The translations under genes were made by a program, and so were the position numbers. The notes beneath the pieces were generated by a model. The model worked only from the letters and a program-made list of their open reading frames with translations. It searched no databases and was not told the origin of the DNA. Positions 25,126 to 33,134 of a stretch of DNA of 64,000 bases are shown one piece after another (within the stretch, counting starts at the first letter, position 1; every line of letters begins with the position of its first letter). Location: the NCBI RefSeq assembly GCF_963422335.1, contig NZ_OY729424.1, positions 558,001 through 622,000 of the forward strand. Direction: 5' to 3'. Source of the stretch: an uncultured Roseateles sp. GTDB taxonomy: Bacteria > Pseudomonadota > Gammaproteobacteria > Burkholderiales > Burkholderiaceae_C.

Positions 25126-25895
25126 AACGCCACACCCTGCTGGGCAGCCTGCTGCTGGCGCTCAGCCTGAACGCCCATGCCGGCCGCAGCTGCGAGGCCA
25201 AGCCGCCCAGTGTGAGCTCGGTGCAGCGCGCCATGACGCTGGCCGAGCACACCGCCGCCAAGCTCGACGCCAGCGGCGCCCAGGTGGTGATGCTGGCCCG
25301 CGTCGGCCAGAACCTCAGCGAATACGGCCTGCGCTACTCGCATCTGGCCTTCGCCTACCGCGAGGGCTCGCAGTGGCGTGTGATGCACAAGCTCAACCAA
25401 TGCGGCACCCCGCACGCGGCGCTGTACCGCCAGGGCCTGGGCGAGTTCTTTCTCGATGATCTGTACGACTTCGAGGCCGGCCTGGTGGTGCTCGCGCCCG
25501 ACGTGCAGGCCAGGCTGCTGCCGCTGCTGCGCGACAACGCCCAGGTGGCGCGTCTGAACACCTCGGCCTACAACATGCTGGCCTACCCCTGGGCACTGAC
25601 CTACCAGCAGTCCAACCAATGGGCGATAGAGACCCTGGCGATGGCGCAGGACCCCGGCGCCACCAGCCGCGAGCGGGCCCAGGCCTGGCTGCGGCTGAAG
25701 GACTATCAGCCGACCACGCTGAAAATCTCGGCCATGAAGCGCCTGGGCGCGCGGGTGACGGCGGCCAATATCGCCTTCGATGACCATCCGAGCGCCAAGC
25801 GTTTTACCGATCGGATAGAAACCGTCACCGTGGACTCGGTGTTCGCCTGGCTGCCTCGTGCGGGCCTAGGCGAGGCAGCACAAGTGATACGGTAA
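25122..25895 (+). CDS. DUF2145 family exported protein
   Basis: This 257-aa protein starts at GTG 25122, overlapping the stop of the previous gene, and has a signal peptide (KRHTLLGSLLLALSLNAHA). The core carries VVMLARVGQNLSEYGLRYSH, FAYREG and NQCGTPHAALYRQG, matching the DUF2145 family, which is related to permuted papain-like (NlpC/DUF4105-type) folds. The Cys in NQCG and the His in YSHLAF could be catalytic, but activity is unproven. It is the last gene of the operon. Confidence 0.78.
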   Translation: MKRHTLLGSLLLALSLNAHAGRSCEAKPPSVSSVQRAMTLAEHTAAKLDASGAQVVMLARVGQNLSEYGLRYSHLAFAYREGSQWRVMHKLNQCGTPHAALYRQGLGEFFLDDLYDFEAGLVVLAPDVQARLLPLLRDNAQVARLNTSAYNMLAYPWALTYQQSNQWAIETLAMAQDPGATSRERAQAWLRLKDYQPTTLKISAMKRLGARVTAANIAFDDHPSAKRFTDRIETVTVDSVFAWLPRAGLGEAAQVIR

Positions 25896-25919
25896 CAGCA
25901 AGAACACCCTGGAGCTATC

Positions 25920-27809
25920 TTGAGCGCACACGACCATCCGAACCAGTTCGCCCTGCTGTCGCAGCGCCGCTTCGCGCCGTTCTTCTGGACCCAGTTTCTC
26001 GGCGCCGGCAACGACAATCTGTTCAAGTTCGCCTTCACCGTGATGGTCACCTACCAGCTGCAGGTGGCCTGGCTGCCGCCGGCACTGGCCGGACTGGTGA
26101 TCGGCGCGCTGTTCATACTGCCGTTCCTGTTCTTCTCGGCCACCAGCGGCCAGCTGGCCGACAAGTACGACAAGACGACCTTGATACGCTTCGTCAAGAC
26201 GCTGGAAATCGGCATCATGATGCTGGCGGCCACCGGCTTCGTGCTGGCCCAGGTGCATCTGCTGCTGGCCTGCGTGTTCCTGATGGGTCTGCACTCGACG
26301 CTGTTCGGCCCGGTCAAGTTCGCCTACCTGCCCCAGCACCTGAACGAGCGCGAGCTGACCGGTGGCAACGGCATGGTCGAGATGGGCACCTTTGTCGCCA
26401 TCCTGCTGGGCCAGGTGGCCGGCGGGCTGCTGATCGCCATGCCTGTGGTCGGCGCCCAATGGGTGGCCGCGGGCTGCATAGGCGTGGCGGTGCTGGGGCG
26501 CATCACCGCGCAGATGGTGCCGGCCTCGCCGGCCACCGACCCGAGCCTGCGCATCAACTGGAATCCGTTCACCGAGACCTGGAGCAATCTGAAGCTGGCC
26601 CACGGCAATCTGGTCGTGTTCCGCTCGCTGCTGGGCATCTCCTGGATGTGGTTCTTCGGTGCCGTGTTCCTGTCGCAGTTTCCGTCCTTCGCCAAGGAGG
26701 TGCTGCATGGCGACGAGCATGTGGCCTCGCTGCTGCTGGTGGTGTTCTCGGTCGGCATAGGCACCGGCTCGCTGCTGTGCGAGATGCTCAGCAAGCGCCA
26801 TGTCGAGATCGGCCTGGTGCCGCTGGGCGCCATCGGCATGAGCATTTTCGCGATCGACCTGTACTTCGCCTCGCGCGGCCTGCCCGCGGCGCCGATGATG
26901 TCGGCCGGCGCCTTCCTGGCCCAGCCGGCGCACTGGCGGGTGATGGCCGACCTGGCCCTGCTGTCGCTGTTCGCCGGCCTGTACAGCGTGCCCATGTATG
27001 CGCTGATACAGCTGCGCTCGCCGGCCACGCACCGGGCCCGCATCATCGCCGCCAACAACATCCTGAACGCGCTGTTCATGATTGGCAGCAGCGTGATCGC
27101 CGGTGCCCTGCTCGGCGCAGGCTTCAGCGTGCCCCAGGTGTTCCTGTTCACCGGCATCGCCAATGCGGTGGTGGCCGTCTACATCTTCCTGCTGATGCCC
27201 GAGTACCTGCTGCGCTTCATCGCCTTCATCGCCTCGCGCTGCATCTACCGCTTCAAGGTCACGGGCGACCAGAACATACCGCTGCAAGGCCCGGCCATCC
27301 TGGTCTGCAACCATGTCAGCTTCATCGACGCCATCCTGGTGATGGCGGCCAGCCCGCGGCCGATACGCTTTCTGATGGACCACCGCATCTTCCAGCTGCC
27401 GGTGCTGGGCACCCTGTTCAAGCTCGGCAAGGCGATCCCGATCGCGCCGCAGAAGGACGACCCCGCCGCCTACGAGCGCGCCTTCGCCGAGGCCCGCGCC
27501 GTGCTGGAGGATGGCGAGATGCTGTGCATCTTCCCCGAGGGTGGCATCACCCGCGATGGCAGCCTGGGCGAGTTCAAGGGCGGGATCATGAAGATTCTGC
27601 AAACCCATCCGGTGCCCGTCGTGCCGCTGGCGCTGCAGAACCTCTGGGGCTCCTTCTTCTCGCGCGTGCACGAGGGACAGGCGATGGTGCGGCCTTTCCG
27701 CCGCGGCGTCTGGAGCCGGGTCGGCCTGGTGGCCGGCACGCCGGTCGATGCGGCCACGGTCACGCCGGCGGGCCTGCGCGAACGTATCGCCGGCCTGCTG
27801 GCGAATTGA
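25920..27809 (+). CDS. MFS transporter fused to acyltransferase (LplT-Aas-like)
   Basis: This 629-aa protein starts at TTG 25920, five bases after GGAG. Residues about 10-430 form a twelve-helix major-facilitator domain; residues about 440-629 form a PlsC-type acyltransferase with the NHVSFID (NHx4D-like) catalytic motif and FPEGGITRDG. In E. coli the transporter LplT flips lysophospholipids inward and the separate Aas protein re-acylates them; here both are one chain, lacking the acyl-ACP synthetase part of Aas. It should repair or recycle lysophospholipids in the inner membrane. A fatty-acid hydroxylase gene follows after 12 bases. Confidence 0.87.
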   Translation: MSAHDHPNQFALLSQRRFAPFFWTQFLGAGNDNLFKFAFTVMVTYQLQVAWLPPALAGLVIGALFILPFLFFSATSGQLADKYDKTTLIRFVKTLEIGIMMLAATGFVLAQVHLLLACVFLMGLHSTLFGPVKFAYLPQHLNERELTGGNGMVEMGTFVAILLGQVAGGLLIAMPVVGAQWVAAGCIGVAVLGRITAQMVPASPATDPSLRINWNPFTETWSNLKLAHGNLVVFRSLLGISWMWFFGAVFLSQFPSFAKEVLHGDEHVASLLLVVFSVGIGTGSLLCEMLSKRHVEIGLVPLGAIGMSIFAIDLYFASRGLPAAPMMSAGAFLAQPAHWRVMADLALLSLFAGLYSVPMYALIQLRSPATHRARIIAANNILNALFMIGSSVIAGALLGAGFSVPQVFLFTGIANAVVAVYIFLLMPEYLLRFIAFIASRCIYRFKVTGDQNIPLQGPAILVCNHVSFIDAILVMAASPRPIRFLMDHRIFQLPVLGTLFKLGKAIPIAPQKDDPAAYERAFAEARAVLEDGEMLCIFPEGGITRDGSLGEFKGGIMKILQTHPVPVVPLALQNLWGSFFSRVHEGQAMVRPFRRGVWSRVGLVAGTPVDAATVTPAGLRERIAGLLAN

Positions 27810-27821
27810 GGAGAGACGACG

Positions 27822-28946
27822 ATGTTGGACAAGCTGAACCAGCTGACCGAGTCGCATGGCGCGATGCAGCGCGGCCACGGCCTGGTCTCGGGCGTGATCG
27901 CGCTGACCCTGGCCATCCTGTGCTTTCTGGGTGTGCTGGCCTTTCACTTCCCCGAGTACCTGACGACGCCGCAGCTGCGCAAGTCCTATAACGTCGATGT
28001 GCTGCGCATCGTCATGTACTGGTCGCTGGTGGTGTCGGGCGGCATCGCGCTGTTCAATATCGCCTTCAGCCGCATGCGCTGGCTGTCGGCCGCGGCCTTC
28101 GTGCTGATCGGCCTGACCCTGGCGCTGGGCGGCCACAAGGTGCCGGTCAATGACTTCCCGGACAACACGCCCTACATCGGCCTGGACTGGTTCATCCTCG
28201 ACCTGCTGGGCTCGACCCTGATCTTCGTCTTCATCGAAAAGCTGTTCGCGCTGCGCCGCGACCAGCCGGTGTTCCGCCCCGAGTGGCAGACCGACTTCCA
28301 CCACTTCATCGTCAACCACATGGTGGTCGGCTTCGTGCTGCTGGCCACCAATCTGTTCGTGCACAAGCTGTTCGGCTGGGCGGCCAAGGATGGCATCCAG
28401 GCCTGGGTGCGCGACCTGCCCTTCGTCGTCGCCGTGCTGCTGATCGTGCTGGTCGCCGACCTGGTGCAGTACTGGACCCACCGCGCCTATCACGAGGTGC
28501 CCCTGCTGTGGCGCCTGCACGCGGTGCACCACAGCGCCAAGCATATGGACTGGCTGGCCGGCTCACGCCAGCACATCCTCGAAGTCATCATCACCCGCAC
28601 CATGGTGCTGGCGCCCATCTTCGTGCTGGGCTTCAGCAAGGAGGTGATAGACACCTATATCGTCATCGTCGGCTTCCAGGCGGTGTTCAACCATGCCAAC
28701 GTCAGCGTGCGCCTCGGGCCGCTGCGCTACGTCATCGTCACGCCCAACTTCCACCACTGGCACCACTCGCAGGACGATGAGGCGATAGACAGGAACTACG
28801 CCGCCCACTACGCCTTCCTCGACCACCTGTTCGGCACTGCCGTGCAGGCCGAGCGCGCCTGGCCCAGGCAATACGGGGTGGTGGGCGACTACATGCCGAA
28901 CGGGTTTTGGAAACAGCTGCTGTTTCCGTTCACGTGGAAGGGCTGA
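27822..28946 (+). CDS. Sterol desaturase/fatty acid hydroxylase family membrane protein
   Basis: This 374-aa protein has several membrane helices and the di-iron histidine boxes of the fatty acid hydroxylase superfamily: HRAYHE, HAVHHS and PNFHHWHH. These enzymes use oxygen to hydroxylate or desaturate lipids at the membrane. Its placement 12 bases after the MFS-acyltransferase gene suggests a lipid-remodelling operon. It is the last gene before the sequence style changes to the lower-GC island. Confidence 0.87.
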   Translation: MLDKLNQLTESHGAMQRGHGLVSGVIALTLAILCFLGVLAFHFPEYLTTPQLRKSYNVDVLRIVMYWSLVVSGGIALFNIAFSRMRWLSAAAFVLIGLTLALGGHKVPVNDFPDNTPYIGLDWFILDLLGSTLIFVFIEKLFALRRDQPVFRPEWQTDFHHFIVNHMVVGFVLLATNLFVHKLFGWAAKDGIQAWVRDLPFVVAVLLIVLVADLVQYWTHRAYHEVPLLWRLHAVHHSAKHMDWLAGSRQHILEVIITRTMVLAPIFVLGFSKEVIDTYIVIVGFQAVFNHANVSVRLGPLRYVIVTPNFHHWHHSQDDEAIDRNYAAHYAFLDHLFGTAVQAERAWPRQYGVVGDYMPNGFWKQLLFPFTWKG

Positions 28947-29384
28947 CGATTTTCTACTGCGCGACCGCCATGCGTCGTTGGCCGGATGCTCGGGATCCTC
29001 ACGTACAGGAAGTACGTTCCGGTCCCTGCGCTCCGTCCGCCTAGCCTGACAGCCGCTCGGTACAAAAATGCCTCGCCCTCCAAATTCAGAGCCAAGGCCC
29101 GGAAAGGGCGCCCACATGTGTGGCGGTGGACGAGCCGCCTATGTTGGACTCCAATGGGAAAAGGGCGCTTACCTGGTTGTTAATTGACAATCCAGGGCGA
29201 ACACCAGATCAAAATAGGAATGACGCCGTTGTCGGCTATCTAGAACTGTTCATTCGCGCATGAATATGCATAGCCAGCTCAATGTGAAAGCCGTCGGTCG
29301 AGATAACCCTCACTTGAGTTCAGAGGGCGATGCATCATGTAGTGCGTTACTCGCTACGCCTTTTATCTAGGTAGGCATCACCAA
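28947..29384. other. Non-coding junction of core genome and accessory island
   Basis: No convincing gene is seen in these 438 bases. The first 120 bases hold a palindromic intergenic repeat, after which the base composition becomes visibly richer in A and T. Small open frames present here have no recognisable start signals or composition. The stretch probably contains the promoter of the AlbA_2 gene, but no strong -35/-10 pair could be assigned. Confidence 0.6.
28975..29060. repeat. REP-like palindromic intergenic element
   Basis: The core is a perfect inverted repeat, ACGTAC (29001-29006) and GTACGT (29012-29017), around AGGAA. It is flanked by longer, imperfectly complementary arms (GGATGCTCGGGATCC on the left, GGTCCCTGCGCTCC on the right). 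I recall elements of this design, with a GTAC core and arms rich in GCTCGG/CCGAGC, as frequent between genes of Burkholderiales. Only one copy was seen in this window. Confidence 0.55.
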
Positions 29385-30338
29385 ATGCACCCTCGCGAGA
29401 TCGAACGATGGACCCTCAGGGTCTCGGACCAAGTCACCGATCGCAGTCATGCAGAAGACTCTTTGGTCGAGTTGAAGGCCAGTTGGCCCGAGGCCGCCGA
29501 CGCAGCCAGAAAGATTGCTGCTCACGCCAACGCGGCCCGAGGCGCCACGATTTTGTGGATCATCGGCATTGATGAGGAGTCCGGTGCATGTGGTGCGCCT
29601 ATTCTTGAAGTTGCCGACTGGCTCGCCGCGGTGAGGGCCCAATTTGACGGGGTCTATCCTGACGTGACTGACGTGAACGTCCCCATTGGCAACAAGACCG
29701 TGGTCGCGCTCGCCTTCCGCACAGATCGAGCACCGTATGTGGTCAAGAACCCAAGATTCGGGCAGCCAAACGGCGGCTCAATCAATTGGGAAGTGCCTTG
29801 GCGAGAAGGCAGGAGCACACGAACAGCGACTCGACAAGATCTCCTGCGTCTGCTGGCTCCACTCGTTCCGCTACCGGACGTCGAATGTTTGGAATTCAAC
29901 GTACGCGTCGCTGAAGAATGGACTGACCGTGTGCTCCGAGTCCACAAATGGTATGCGGAGGGCAGTCTGTATGTCGCTCCCGCCCCGGGGGTGACAGTCA
30001 CCCTCCCCACACATCGTGCGTCGCTGAAGGCGCGCTCATCAGACGTCTCAGACGAGTTTCACTTCGGACAGTTCTTCTTCTACGTACAAGACACAAGTGC
30101 AGGCAATCCCGTCGCCGCCAATCACGCGGGCGCGACAATCAGAAGTCCAGGAATTGTCTTCTTTTCCGCCTCGATCTCCACACCGGTTTCGGACGGAACA
30201 TATCCAGAAAGACTCCTCTGTGAGTTGCAGCTTCCGATAGTCGGCGGGCTTGTCCCTTGTCGCATTAATGTCAGCCTCGACCCCAAGAAGCATGGCAATA
30301 GCGAAGTCGCCCATTGGGGACTGCAGGGTGACACCTAG
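29385..30338 (+). CDS. AlbA_2 (Schlafen-like) putative DNA-binding protein
   Basis: This 317-aa protein has an N-terminal AlbA_2-like domain: VELKASWP, a KIAAHANAARGATILWIIGID region (about residues 43-63), followed by VVALAFRTDRAPYVV and PWREGRSTRTATRQDLLRLL (about 145-165). AlbA_2 domains occur in transcription regulators and in many anti-phage proteins. The C-terminal half (about 165-317) has no motif I recognise. Codon use is less GC-rich than neighbours, consistent with horizontal acquisition. It lies upstream of the disrupted nuclease gene in the same direction, with 150 bases between. Confidence 0.65.
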   Translation: MHPREIERWTLRVSDQVTDRSHAEDSLVELKASWPEAADAARKIAAHANAARGATILWIIGIDEESGACGAPILEVADWLAAVRAQFDGVYPDVTDVNVPIGNKTVVALAFRTDRAPYVVKNPRFGQPNGGSINWEVPWREGRSTRTATRQDLLRLLAPLVPLPDVECLEFNVRVAEEWTDRVLRVHKWYAEGSLYVAPAPGVTVTLPTHRASLKARSSDVSDEFHFGQFFFYVQDTSAGNPVAANHAGATIRSPGIVFFSASISTPVSDGTYPERLLCELQLPIVGGLVPCRINVSLDPKKHGNSEVAHWGLQGDT

Positions 30339-30406
30339 ACCCTCGATCAAGCGGAGCGTCAACGGCAGGCCACTGGGTCCAGTCTGGCGATACGCGATAC
30401 ATTTTC

Positions 30407-30431
30407 GCTAGGCTAGGCTAGGCTTGGCTTG
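30407..30431. repeat. Pentanucleotide tandem repeat (five units)
   Basis: Three copies of GCTAG are followed directly by two of GCTTG. The repeat lies about 58 bases upstream of the disrupted nuclease start codon, a position where copy-number change could alter promoter spacing. Just before it GCGATAC also occurs twice in tandem. Confidence 0.8.
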
Positions 30432-30666
30432 CTACCGTCATCGGCCGCTTAGCCCAAACGTCTAGCCGTCTAAAAAGGAAGATGTCGAATGAGCCCACCC
30501 AGTGAGAAGGCACTCGACCACGAACTTGCGCTAGCCCTGCGGGAGAACGCGAAGTTCCGGGATTGGTTCCTCAGCAGAACCAAATTTGATGGTCGAACTT
30601 CAACCTGTGTTTTGGTGCGGTCTGACTATCCATGGACCACCGTGACAATCAAGACACCAAACCCGA

Positions 30667-30674
30667 CTACCGTC
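30667..30674. repeat. Left copy of IS66 target-site duplication
   Basis: CTACCGTC directly precedes the left terminus of the element. The matching right copy is CTACCGGC (33127-33134), seven of eight bases identical. Eight-base duplications are typical of the IS66 family. Confidence 0.85.
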
Positions 30675-30743
30675 GTAACCGTCCGGCCAACCCATCTTGA
30701 AGTTGACCGCTGAGGCGGCAAGGATCATGTCCACGATCAGACG

Positions 30744-31112
30744 ATGGTGGACACGATGACAAGCGACAAACCGGTTAAGCGACGGCACTACAGCGAAGCA
30801 CTGAAGGCGCAGGTGATGGCCGAGTGCGAAGCGCCGGGCGCCTCGGTGGCGAAGGTGGCCCTGGCCCATGGCATCAATGCCAACGTCGTGCACCGCTGGC
30901 GCCAACTCGCCCGCGAAGACCAGCCCGCTGTGCCCGCGATCTCAAGCGGCTTCATCCCGGTGCCCCTTGCCCCATCGCCCATACCGCCAGTGGTGCCGGC
31001 CAGCTCCGACATCCAGGTCCAACTGCGTCGAGGCGCAACAACGATGACGATCACCTGGCCGGTGTCGGCCGCTGCCGACTTCGCCGCCTGGACCCGCGAG
31101 TTGCTCCGATGA
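30744..31112 (+). CDS. tnpA: IS66 accessory protein TnpA
   Basis: This 122-aa protein has an N-terminal helix-turn-helix (YSEALKAQVMAECEAPGASVAKVALAHGINANVVHRW, about residues 16-52), as in IS66 OrfA proteins. A Pro-rich linker and a short C-terminal domain ending AWTRELLR follow. It probably binds element ends and assists the transposase. The stop overlaps the start of the TnpB gene by four bases. An alternative start lies at 30756. Confidence 0.88.
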   Translation: MVDTMTSDKPVKRRHYSEALKAQVMAECEAPGASVAKVALAHGINANVVHRWRQLAREDQPAVPAISSGFIPVPLAPSPIPPVVPASSDIQVQLRRGATTMTITWPVSAAADFAAWTRELLR

Positions 31113-31441
31113 TCCGTGTGGACGCCGTGTGGCTGGCGGTCGAGCCGCTGGACATGCGCGCTGGCACTGAGGCTGCACTGGCTCGCGTGGTGCAGGTCTT
31201 CGGCGCTGCCCGGCCCCACCATGCCTACCTGTTCGCCAACCGCCGGGCCAATCGCATGAAGGTGCTGGTGCACGATGGCATTGGCGTCTGGCTGGCCGCC
31301 AGGCGACTCAACCAGGGCAAGTTCGTCTGGCCCCGCGATGCCGGGCTGACCCTGGCGCTCACGCAGCAGCAGCTCGGCGCACTGGTGCTGGGCCTGCCCT
31401 GGCAGCGCATCGGCGAAGCCGGCATCATCAGCGTGCTGTAG
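31109..31441 (+). CDS. tnpB: IS66 accessory protein TnpB
   Basis: This 110-aa protein shows the family core: WLAVEPLDMRAGTEAALARV, YLFANRRANRMKVLVHDG and GVWLAARRLNQGKFVWP. These are the signatures of IS66 OrfB. Its exact role is unknown, but it is needed for efficient IS66 transposition. The ATG is at 31109, in ATGA overlap with the tnpA stop. A 91-base gap separates it from the transposase gene. It is not related to the IS200/IS605 TnpB nuclease. Confidence 0.9.
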   Translation: MIRVDAVWLAVEPLDMRAGTEAALARVVQVFGAARPHHAYLFANRRANRMKVLVHDGIGVWLAARRLNQGKFVWPRDAGLTLALTQQQLGALVLGLPWQRIGEAGIISVL

Positions 31442-31532
31442 GTGCCTTGACGCGGCAACCCCGGTCGCAGTTCCACGCAATTGTCGAATGTGCTGATGCG
31501 CACAGGCTCGACCGCTGGCACGATCAACTCCC

Positions 31533-33086
31533 GTGATCGCCACCGACCGCATCGACACGCTGACACCCGAGCAACTGCGCCAGGCGCTGCATTCGGCGCT
31601 TGCCGAAGTCCAGCGTCACGAGCGCCAGGCCGCTCACGACCGCGCCCTCATCGACAAGCTTACGCACGAGATGGCGGTGCTCAAGCGGCTGAAGTTTGCC
31701 GCCAAGTCCGAGAGCTTCAACGCGGAGCAGAAGAGCCTTCTCGAAGAGGCGCTCGACGCCGATCTGGCTGCGCTGGCGCTGGAGATCGAGCAGCGCGAAG
31801 CTGGCAAGCCCAACTCCACCGAGAAACGCCAAGCCAAGCGCACCGCACTGCCGGCCGAACTGCCACGGCGCGAAGTGCGTCATGAGCCTGACAGCCTCAC
31901 ATGCGGTTGTGGCTGCCAGCTCAAGCGCATCGGCGAAGACGTGGCCGAGAAGCTCGACTACGTGCCCGGCGTCTTCACGGTCGAACGCCATGTCCGCGGC
32001 AAGTGGGTCTGCGGCCGGTGCGAGACCCTCGTGCAGGCGCCTGTCGCGCCGCACATCATCGACAAGGGCATCCCCACCACCGGGCTGCTGGCCCAAGTGC
32101 TGGTGGCCAAGTACCTGGATCACCTGCCGCTGTACCGGCAGGAAGGCATCTTTGGCCGGGCCGGTCTGGCCATCCCGCGCTCGACGCTGGCCGAGTGGGT
32201 GGGCCAATGCGGCGTGCAGTTGCAGCCACTGGTGGATGCGCTCAAGGCAGAGATGCTGGCCCGAGCCGTGCTGCACGCTGACGAGACACCGGTGGCCATG
32301 CTCAAGCCAGGCCACGGCAAGACACACCGGGCCTATCTGTGGAGCTATTGCACGACGGCCTACGACAGCCTGCGCGCTGTGGTCTTCGACTTCGCTGACA
32401 GCCGGGGCGGCCAGCACGTTCGGGCCTTCCTAGGCTTGGGGGAGCCAAGCAATTCGGGTTGGTGCGGCAAGCTCGTCTGCGACGACTTCTCGGGGTACAA
32501 GGCCTGCTTCGAGCTGGGCGTGACCGAGGCCGGATGCCTGGCCCACGCCAGACGCAAGTTCCATGAACTGTGGGCCAACCATGGCAGTCCAGTCGGCGAA
32601 CAGGCGCTGAAGTTCTTTGGCGAGCTTTACGACGTCGAGCGTGAGGTCCGAGAACTGGATCCCGATGAGCGCAAGCGCATCCGGCAACTGCGCTCGCGAC
32701 CCGTGGCCGATGCCTTGCGGCAGTGGTTGAGCGGGCAGCGGCAACGGGTCCCTGAAGGCTCAGCCACGGCCAAGGCCATCGACTACAGCCTCAAGCGTTG
32801 GCAGGCGCTGACGCGCTTCATCGACGATGGCGAGCTGCCTGCGGACAACAACTGGGTCGAGAACCAGATCAGGCCCATCGCCCTAGGTCGAAACAACTGG
32901 CTATTCGCTGGCAGCCTGCGTGCGGGTCAGCGTGCGGCTGCCATCATGAGTCTGGTGCACTCGGCGAGGCTGAATGGGCATGAACCGCATGCCTACCTGC
33001 GCGACGCGCTGGAGCGCTTGCCCACGCAGCCGGCCAGTCGGATCGCCGAGTTGTTGCCGCACCGCTGGAATCCCGCCGCCATCTGA
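31533..33086 (+). CDS. tnpC: IS66 family DDE transposase TnpC
   Basis: This 517-aa protein starts at GTG 31533. It has an N-terminal leucine-rich coiled region (about residues 10-60), a zinc-binding-type segment with CGCGCQ and CGRC, and the DDE catalytic domain: Asp in HADETPVAM, Asp in VCDDFSGYKA and Glu in NNWVENQIRP. A C-terminal IS66_C tail follows. The length is normal for the family and no frame break is seen, so the element may still be mobile. Confidence 0.93.
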   Translation: MIATDRIDTLTPEQLRQALHSALAEVQRHERQAAHDRALIDKLTHEMAVLKRLKFAAKSESFNAEQKSLLEEALDADLAALALEIEQREAGKPNSTEKRQAKRTALPAELPRREVRHEPDSLTCGCGCQLKRIGEDVAEKLDYVPGVFTVERHVRGKWVCGRCETLVQAPVAPHIIDKGIPTTGLLAQVLVAKYLDHLPLYRQEGIFGRAGLAIPRSTLAEWVGQCGVQLQPLVDALKAEMLARAVLHADETPVAMLKPGHGKTHRAYLWSYCTTAYDSLRAVVFDFADSRGGQHVRAFLGLGEPSNSGWCGKLVCDDFSGYKACFELGVTEAGCLAHARRKFHELWANHGSPVGEQALKFFGELYDVEREVRELDPDERKRIRQLRSRPVADALRQWLSGQRQRVPEGSATAKAIDYSLKRWQALTRFIDDGELPADNNWVENQIRPIALGRNNWLFAGSLRAGQRAAAIMSLVHSARLNGHEPHAYLRDALERLPTQPASRIAELLPHRWNPAAI

Positions 33087-33100
33087 TCTGGCCATCGCCG

Positions 33101-33126
33101 TCAAGATGGGTTTGGCGGACGCTTAC
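33101..33126 (-). repeat. Right terminal inverted repeat of the IS66 element
   Basis: Read inward from 33126 it starts GTAAGCGTCCGCC and matches the left end (30675-30700) at 23 of 26 positions. The conserved AACCCATCTTGA block is identical at both ends. Confidence 0.9.
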
Positions 33127-33134
33127 CTACCGGC
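33127..33134. repeat. Right copy of IS66 target-site duplication
   Basis: CTACCGGC follows the right terminus and differs from the left copy only at position seven. It keeps the reading frame of the interrupted nuclease gene, with the Gly codon GGC in place of the left-hand GTC. Confidence 0.85.

Larger units (their letters stand above)
30675..33126 (+). mobile_element. Complete IS66-family insertion sequence, 2452 bp
   Basis: The ends are imperfect terminal inverted repeats, 23 of the first 26 bases matching, beginning GTAACCGTCC on the left and, read inward from the right, GTAAGCGTCC. Three transposition genes are inside, in the order usual for the family: the OrfA/TnpA-like, OrfB/TnpB-like and DDE transposase TnpC-like proteins. 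All appear intact. The 8-bp duplication with one mismatch shows that the element arrived by transposition and that the event is old enough for one substitution, or that the target copy was repaired. It inserted into the nuclease-like gene. Confidence 0.93.

Noticed and set aside
25866..28544. An 892-codon antisense frame over the MFS-acyltransferase gene
   Set aside because: Shadow of well-supported genes; extremely rich in Gln, His and Arg.
31533..33086. Considered whether tnpB of the IS66 element is a TnpB/IscB-type RNA-guided nuclease
   Set aside because: The 110-aa protein carries IS66 OrfB motifs and none of the RuvC-like motifs; only the name is shared.
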